A stretch of 64,000 nt of DNA from Pseudeuparius sepicola (Eukaryota > Arthropoda > Insecta > Coleoptera > Anthribidae). The stretch lies in the NCBI GenBank assembly GCA_963920635.1, contig OY987303.1, positions 55,799,223 through 55,863,222 on the forward strand. Direction: 5' to 3'. This document shows, piece by piece, positions 58,741-64,000 of the stretch. The position numbers were made by a program, and so were the translations under genes. A model generated the notes under the pieces. That model was not told the DNA's origin. It saw only the letters and a program-made list of their open reading frames with translations, and made no database searches. Position 1 is the stretch's first letter. Each line of letters begins with the position of its first letter.

Positions 58741-58829
58741 GCGCGCTGTTGCCGTCTCCGCGCGCCCTGTAACGATAGCCACGAGAAACCTCTTCAGGTC
58801 GTTCGATACCAACTGTCCGCGACTGTACA
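58741..58829. repeat. 89-bp GC-rich block, copy 2 (inverted)
   Basis: Perfect inverted copy of 53400-53488. Flanks do not match, so the shared unit has sharp borders. Outside the block GC falls off quickly on the 3' side. Confidence 0.9.
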
Positions 58830-59455
58830 GGTAGCGGGGATATTTATTTGCCGGCGTTTGGCCACTTTAGTTACAACGGGAATAAGATGAATTAAACCGG
58901 GGTGGTGTGGTTTTATTTTTAACCGTCTAAGGAACGATGGATTTTGACATATAAAGAAGCGTAAACGTCACAACCTAAAGAGTAGGTATCAGTTAGAATC
59001 AGGGACTCTTTAAAATAAGGGGACCCAGCATGTCACAGTCTATCGCATAGGAAAAGTGAAGCCTTGTTTTCTGTATATCTCCAAGGAGACCACATAAGTG
59101 GGCTGGTACAAGGTTATGTTATATGTCAGTGTCCAACTGCCATCAGGTTTTATGTGACATGCCAGTGCCATAGATTCCAAGGGAGGCAAAATATTTCCCA
59201 TCATAGTTCACAATTTTTAAGTTTTCTAACTTCCAGATAGTCAGTTAAAGGTAATGCGGCCGCCTATAGTAGTCCCAATAATTGCAACCAGATTTTTCCT
59301 GTATCACCTTTAGTAATCCTACAATTCCCATTACGTGGGCATTACGTATAAGGAAGTAGTTCAAAACAAAAATGGTATTTCCTAAATATTAAATTATTAA
59401 GCAGGTAGCTTCAGTCAGGTCTTTTTTTAAACAGTTTTTATCTAAAACTATAAGT

Positions 59456-59692
59456 TTATTTTACGTTTGTGAGGTACCTTGGGAGAGAAATAAAATTACA
59501 AAAATGAGCACCGAGAAAAACTACATGATTAGAACTAAGTACAAGACCTAATCTTATTAGTCCATCCCGAAATCTGTGAAAGTTCTTTGGGTAGATACAT
59601 TCAACAAGGGAAGAAAGTTCAAGTACGTACCTATTGTACCTACATATTACAAATGGTTTGAGGAACCTGGTAACAAGGTGCAATAGCGACAA
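59456..59692 (-). pseudogene. Unidentified frame conserved between CAGGGA elements
   Basis: A 78-residue minus-strand frame contains MSLLHLVTRFLKPFVICR and ECIYPKNFHRFRDGLIRLG. It aligns residue for residue with the frame at 45981-46220 in the other copy except for small indels. It may be a leftover of the element's transposase. No motif is decisive. Confidence 0.35.
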
Positions 59693-59812
59693 ATTCTCAA
59701 ATAAGCAAAATCAGCACTGACTTACCTTACTTATATTACTTAAATTCCTGGAAATAATTGCAGGAAGCCAAATTCAAATATAATATAAATTTGATTCATT
59801 TGGCACTTGTCA

Positions 59813-60769
59813 CACGGGCGTAGCCAGGATTTAGTTTTGAGGGGGGGGGGTTAGTTTGAGAAGTAAATAAAACAACAAAAATATACTTACATGAAATTTA
59901 ATATCTATATATTCATCCGAAAAACTACGACATATTTATAAAGTTCTTAACTTTAAATGAAATGGATAAATTAATTTCGTTCCTCTGCGCTAAATCTAAA
60001 ACCATTAAAGAAGAAATCTTCGGCTTTTTCTTTAAAATATATCCACTACTTCATCTGCATGAATTTCTGTTCCATAGTGAATGTTCATTAACCATTAAGT
60101 CGTAGGCAGTCTTCTTATCAGCATGCAAGGTAGCTGAAGCTTTGATAGCTAAATCCAAATTTGTTTCTTTATTAGAAACCCCTTGACCTTGACTACACCA
60201 CTTTTTCCAGTAGTCCATACCTTTAGGTTTATCACCCTTCCTTTTTTTCCCCTCCATTTTTCGACAGTAATAATGATTCACGTATCTAAACTTAACAAGG
60301 TCATCGAATAACACTGCACTAAAATTACTCACTTACACGGTACACTTAATTCTCTTCACTATCGTTCACCACTTTTCACTTTTATTCGCTTCGAGTTCGC
60401 ATGGAACAATACTGCCGTAAGCGCGGTCACGCGCCGCGGCGCCGCTTATATAGCAGCCCAGTAGCCGTCCAGAAACTTCCACGAACTTCCACAAAGTTCC
60501 GCTCATTTCGACCGAGGGGCGTGGCGAATAATCGAGAAACAACGCAAATGTCCCTACAATACAAAATAGTTCGGCTGCAACTGCGTCTGCCTCTCGTCAA
60601 AAGATGGCGCTAGGCGCTACTATTACTACATAATATATTCAAACGTAATAATAATTTAACTCTTCACTCCTCGTATTTTTTCGGTATAATATTTTGCTTA
60701 TTTCGGGGGGGGGGGGGGGGGGGGGGTTAAACCCCCGAAACCCCCCCCCCCCCCTTGGCTACGCCCGTG
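59813..60769 (-). mobile_element. hAT element, copy 2, most deleted
   Basis: TIRs CACGGGCGTAGCCAGG and CTTGGCTACGCCCGTG with 8-bp duplications ACTTGTCA (59805-59812 and 60770-60777). 957 bp. Compared with copy 3 it lacks most of the sequence for the dimerisation domain. The ends carry long G and C runs (60704-60726 and about 60740-60755) separated by TTAAACCCCCGAAA. Confidence 0.95.
60051..60332 (-). pseudogene. hAT transposase N-terminal fragment (copy 2)
   Basis: The minus-strand frame includes DDLVKFRYVNHYYCRKMEGK, KRKGDKPKGMDYWKKW and LAIKASATLHADKKTAYDL, then joins a residual C-terminal piece (NEHSLWNRNSCR in a wrong frame). It is the same N-terminal part as in copies 1 and 3. The first residue of the open frame is not an ATG; the first Met is in YCRKMEG. 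Confidence 0.75.
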
Positions 60770-60982
60770 ACTTGTCATATTCTGTGTTTGTTGATAGAAC
60801 ATTGTCAAGTCTAATTTTTAGAAATCATATTAATTTTTACTATCAATCAAAGTACCTGTTATATCGATAGATTCTCCAATAAAATTGCATACTTGGCATC
60901 ATTGAGACCATTAGAATGGGGAAAGAAACGGCCTCACTTTGGAAAATATAATGCTGGGTCCCCTTACTTTAAAGGGTCCCTG

Positions 60983-61641
60983 GTTAGAATTTTCAAATTT
61001 TAATTTTTATAGACCTTTAAAGTTTTTACTTCCAGAGCAGTAATTTCACTTTTCTTAGTTAATTTTTGGTGAATGCGCCGGTTTGACCACATTCGTGTTT
61101 AATTGAATTTGAATCTCATAGCTCCTGATAAATTATTTTCTCATCCTGCCTCGCGCATGCTCAGTCTTAATTTTCCGTTTTGACAGCATGAAATCCCACG
61201 ACTGACACTCACAATTGACATCGTCGGACATATCTTAACTTATCGACGGTAATGGTGACTTGAAGAATATATTTCTGATTTTTAAGATGAATTTTTGGTT
61301 CTACGGAACCCCCAAAAAATCACGTTACAAACGCCAATGTTCTTTCCCAATTTCTCTTGAAATATATTACGTCTTAATTCATTTTCCTGGGGTAAGTTGC
61401 ATGTTCTCTGGTTTAGTTTTTTTACCTTCACTTTCAGATCCTCCATTTTATATTTATAATTTTTGACAAGCCTTTTATACAATTCACTCAAAAATTCAAT
61501 TTTCCACATTCGCATACTACAAAGTTGACTATGTCTAGAAAGGTAAGCCCCATTTTGTTAAATTTTGCAGTCTTTGAATTCACTTAATATGTTACCTTCC
61601 TATTGTATAATTTTTTCTAGCTTTTGATGTTGTAATGTTAT
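60983..61641. other. Intergenic, possibly a retroelement 3' region
   Basis: Nothing coding is supported; it precedes the hammerhead-like sequence and may belong to the same Penelope-like 3' region. Confidence 0.35.
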
Positions 61642-61686
61642 ACTGCTGAAGATGACCCCCTAGGTGGGTCGAAACATACGTACAGT
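61642..61686 (+). ncRNA. Hammerhead-ribozyme-like sequence
   Basis: The core words CTGAAGA (61646-61652) and GAAA (61671-61674) flank a hairpin with GACCC/GGGTC. A 2-bp stem III (AC/GT) with loop ATAC is followed by A as the cleavage nucleotide. A 4-bp stem I (ACTG/CAGT) closes the fold. This very short stem III layout is known from hammerheads in Penelope-like elements. Weak points are a U-C mismatch at the base of stem II and the short stem I. Confidence 0.4.
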
Positions 61687-61847
61687 TAAATTAAAAAAGG
61701 TGTGTTTGTGGAGCTGAGACTGTAAGTTTTTTACCCTTCTTCTTTTCGTTATTATTCACACCTTCACTGCAAGACATGGACTATTTCCTCAGTTTAAAGA
61801 GTAGGTATCTGTTTATCGGGACCTGCATTTGTACGGAAGGTGTTTGG

Positions 61848-62944
61848 CACGGGCGTAGCCAGGATTTAGTTTTTTGGGGGGGGGGGGGGGTTAGTTTGAG
61901 AAGTAAATAAAACAACAAAAATATACTTACATGAAATTTAATATCTATATATTCATCCGAAAAACTACGACATATTTATAAAGTTCTTAACTTTAAATGA
62001 AATGGATAAATTAACTTCGTTCCTCTGCGCTAAATCTAAAACCATTAAAGAAGAAATCTTCGGCTTTTTCTTTTAAATATATCCACTACTTCATCTGCAT
62101 GAATTTCTGTTCCATAGTGAATGTTCATTAGAGCCAAACCATTAAGTCTGTTTTCACTTGTAGTGTTTCGTAAATAGTTTTTCAGTCTCCTTAGGGTCGA
62201 GAAAGACCTTTCTGGGGTAGCAGTGGATACAGGAATGGTAGCCAAGATTTGTAGTAATGTGTAAATATTAGGATAAAGGTTTTTATCGCACATATCTAGG
62301 CATTCCAAACTAGATTTCGGGGTAGGCAGTCTTCTTATCAGCATGCAAGGTAGCTGAAGCTTTGATAGCTAAATCCAAATTTGTTTTTTTATTAGAAACC
62401 CCTTGACCTTGACTACACCACTTTTTCCAGTAGTCCATACCTTTAGGCTTATCACCCTTCCTTTTTTTCCCCTCCATTTTTCGACAGTAATAATGATTCA
62501 CGTATCTATCTTTAACAAGGTCATCGAATAACAGTGCACTAAAATTACTCACTTACACGGTACACTTAATTCTCTTCACTATTCGTTCACCACTTTTCAC
62601 TTTTATTCGCTTCGAGTTCGCATGGAACAATACTGCCGTAAGCGCGGCCGTAAGCGCGGTCACGCGCCGCGGCGCCGCTTATATAGCAGCCCAGTAGCCG
62701 TCCAGAAACTTCCACGAACTTCCACAAAGTTCCGCTCATTTCGACCGAGGGGCGTGGCGAATAATCGAGAAACAACGCAAAGTGTCCCTACAATACAAAA
62801 TAGTTCGACTACATATATTCAAACGTAATAATAATTTAACTCTTCACTCCTCGTATTTTTTCGGTATAATATTAGGTAATATTTTGCTTATTTCGGGGGG
62901 GGGGGGGGGTTGACCCCCGAAACCCACCCTTGGCTACGCCCGTA
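61848..62944 (-). mobile_element. hAT element, copy 3
   Basis: TIRs CACGGGCGTAGCCAGG and CTTGGCTACGCCCGTA (last base changed), 8-bp duplications GTGTTTGG (61840-61847 and 62945-62952). 1097 bp. It carries the internally deleted transposase described separately and a GC-rich promoter-side region (62640-62770) with a small duplication GCGGCCGTAAGCGCGG. Confidence 0.95.
62045..62552 (-). pseudogene. hAT transposase, internal deletion (copy 3)
   Basis: Two overlapping minus-strand frames: the N-terminal part (62310-62552; CRKMEGKKRKGDKPKGMDYW, KASATLHADKKTAYPEI) and the C-terminal hAT dimerisation part (62045-62344; LQILATIPVSTATPERSFST, LRRLKNYLRNTTSENRLNGL, MNIHYGTEIHADEVVDIFKR). The internal junction near 62325 is the same as in copy 1. 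The catalytic core is absent, so the element depends on a complete relative elsewhere. Confidence 0.85.
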
Positions 62945-62965
62945 GTGTTTGGGACGAACCTCAGA

Positions 62966-63738
62966 GCTGGAGCGACACTATATTAAAGACCCGAGCATGA
63001 CGTCATATTTCATTGTTGTTTACGGACTGGGGTGGCGCCACTCGACGAAAAAAATGGCGACTTATTATAGGTTAAAGGGGGGTATTCTGTGGTTGCTGGT
63101 ATGTCAGTTACTGACGTTCAAAATGTCCCAAATTTTAAAAATCCAGCTTTATTACGATTTGCCTTATTTTTACGGTAACGAATTGTCTTTGCGTCCAGTA
63201 TTTAGCAGTTTTATCCTATAAACACAGTTTTTATAGGTAGATTTGTTTGTGATAACACGAAATTTCCATGCACATGAAGAAAATGGTATGCACACTGCAC
63301 AGACCATTAGGTAAATTGCAGAAGAATAAACACTATTTTGAAATTATGGGATGATCTGATCAACCAACTCAAGAAGCGAAAATTCTAGATATTATTTTGG
63401 AATAGTATTTTGTAACGTATACAAGAATGAAAATAGAGAATTTTGTTTATAGCTCCAAAGCGAACCAATAGTCCTCCGTATAAAGAAGAAACTGAAAAAT
63501 CTAATGCGTTTTATGCTTACACTACAACTAGCCATGGATTTCATTTCAAACCAAAAGGTACCAAATACTCTTGCTTGCTTTTTAGACTCGCTTTTCTTAA
63601 GAACATGTATGGAAATATGCCCTGTGAACTTATCAAATTAGAAGGACATAACAAACAAATATTTTATTCTATTTTGAATATGAAATTCGTTGTTGACATA
63701 TTTGCATGTTTTTATTTTATAAAATATTCTGCAACAAT
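62966..63738. repeat. Unidentified 0.75-kb dispersed repeat, copy 2
   Basis: Matches 51249-51995 throughout and contains an extra block of about 30 bases (around AGCCATGGATTTCATTTC) that copy 1 lacks. Here the frame TKYSCLLFRLAFLKNMYGNM is preceded in register by GFHFKPKG, so copy 2 preserves coding-like sequence better. No family recognised. Confidence 0.75.
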
Positions 63739-64000
63739 GGTGTTTTAACATTAAACGACCGCGTAAATTTGTTTCGTCGTGTGGCTCCAGTGGCGATCGC
63801 TTGAAACAGCACTATGCACAGGTCTTTAATATACCTAGTGTTGATTCAGATTAAAACTGTGCACAAAACGTACAAACGCACCACCTGTATTTCTATAAGA
63901 TTATACCGATAGTAATTTTCTCGTGTAGCTACTACTATGGTACACCAAGCAACAAGGTTTAAAAGAGCTGTGAGTATATCCTGTGTATTAAATATATCGA
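63739..64000. other. Window end, nothing recognised
   Basis: Short unassigned stretch up to the window edge. Confidence 0.4.

Larger units (their letters stand above)
59000..60982. mobile_element. CAGGGA-type element, complete, with a nested hAT
   Basis: TIR CAGGGACTCTTTAAAATAAG (continuing GGGACCCAGCAT) at the left and its inverse ending CTTTAAAGGGTCCCTG at the right; an 8-bp duplication GTTAGAAT flanks both sides (58992-58999 and 60983-60990). Without the nested hAT (59813-60769) it is about 1.0 kb. A minus-strand frame at 59456-59692 is shared with the truncated copy at 45981-46220 (VTRFL-PFVIC, LSSLVECIYPKNFHRFRDGL) but matches no family I know. TIR start and TSD length fit hAT. Confidence 0.9.

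Overview
The window reads as nuclear DNA of an insect. It is AT-rich, its genes are split by GT-AG introns (two as short as 49 and 57 bp), and it is packed with DNA transposons. The protein families and repeat types fit a beetle, but that is inference. Only two host genes are supported, and most of the remaining sequence is transposon-derived.

Positions 1-21045 (+) hold the 3' part of a tandem-repeat galectin gene. Six coding exons are visible (1-23, 3444-3521, 5693-5895, 5953-6083, 17372-17537, 20732-21045). They join in frame into 304 residues: most of a first carbohydrate-recognition domain (CRD1) and a complete second one (CRD2). Four of its five introns are large and contain mobile DNA: a Penelope-like retroelement broken by a TIR element, a long foldback with a nested MITE, two copies of an 8-bp-TSD MITE, two P-like relics, and two different hAT elements that used the same target octamer.

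Positions 21.1-34.1 kb are mobile DNA: a near-perfect 793-bp palindrome, a mariner-like element (23579-25963) with a hAT element inside it, and a 5.3-kb TIR composite (26405-31704). The composite contains three tRNA-like cloverleaves, a large foldback and a nested TACAGGG-ended element.

Positions 34408-35349 (+) hold a three-exon GNAT-family N-acetyltransferase of the insect arylalkylamine-acetyltransferase-like type, apparently intact at 259 residues.

Positions 35.5-64.0 kb are again transposons and relics: mariner and Tc1 fragments, two long-TIR elements with mariner C-termini in their loops, hAT zinc-finger fragments, foldbacks, a nearly intact Tc1-like DD34E transposase (54980-55984; one stop codon, first catalytic Asp changed to Asn), an 8-bp-TSD CAGGGA element carrying a nested hAT, a further hAT copy, and a hammerhead-ribozyme-like sequence near 61.66 kb. 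A GC-rich island at 52.9-53.5 kb contains an 89-bp block repeated perfectly in inverted orientation 5.3 kb away.

All exon joins, TIRs, TSDs and inverted repeats were read by eye. No database search or folding program was run.
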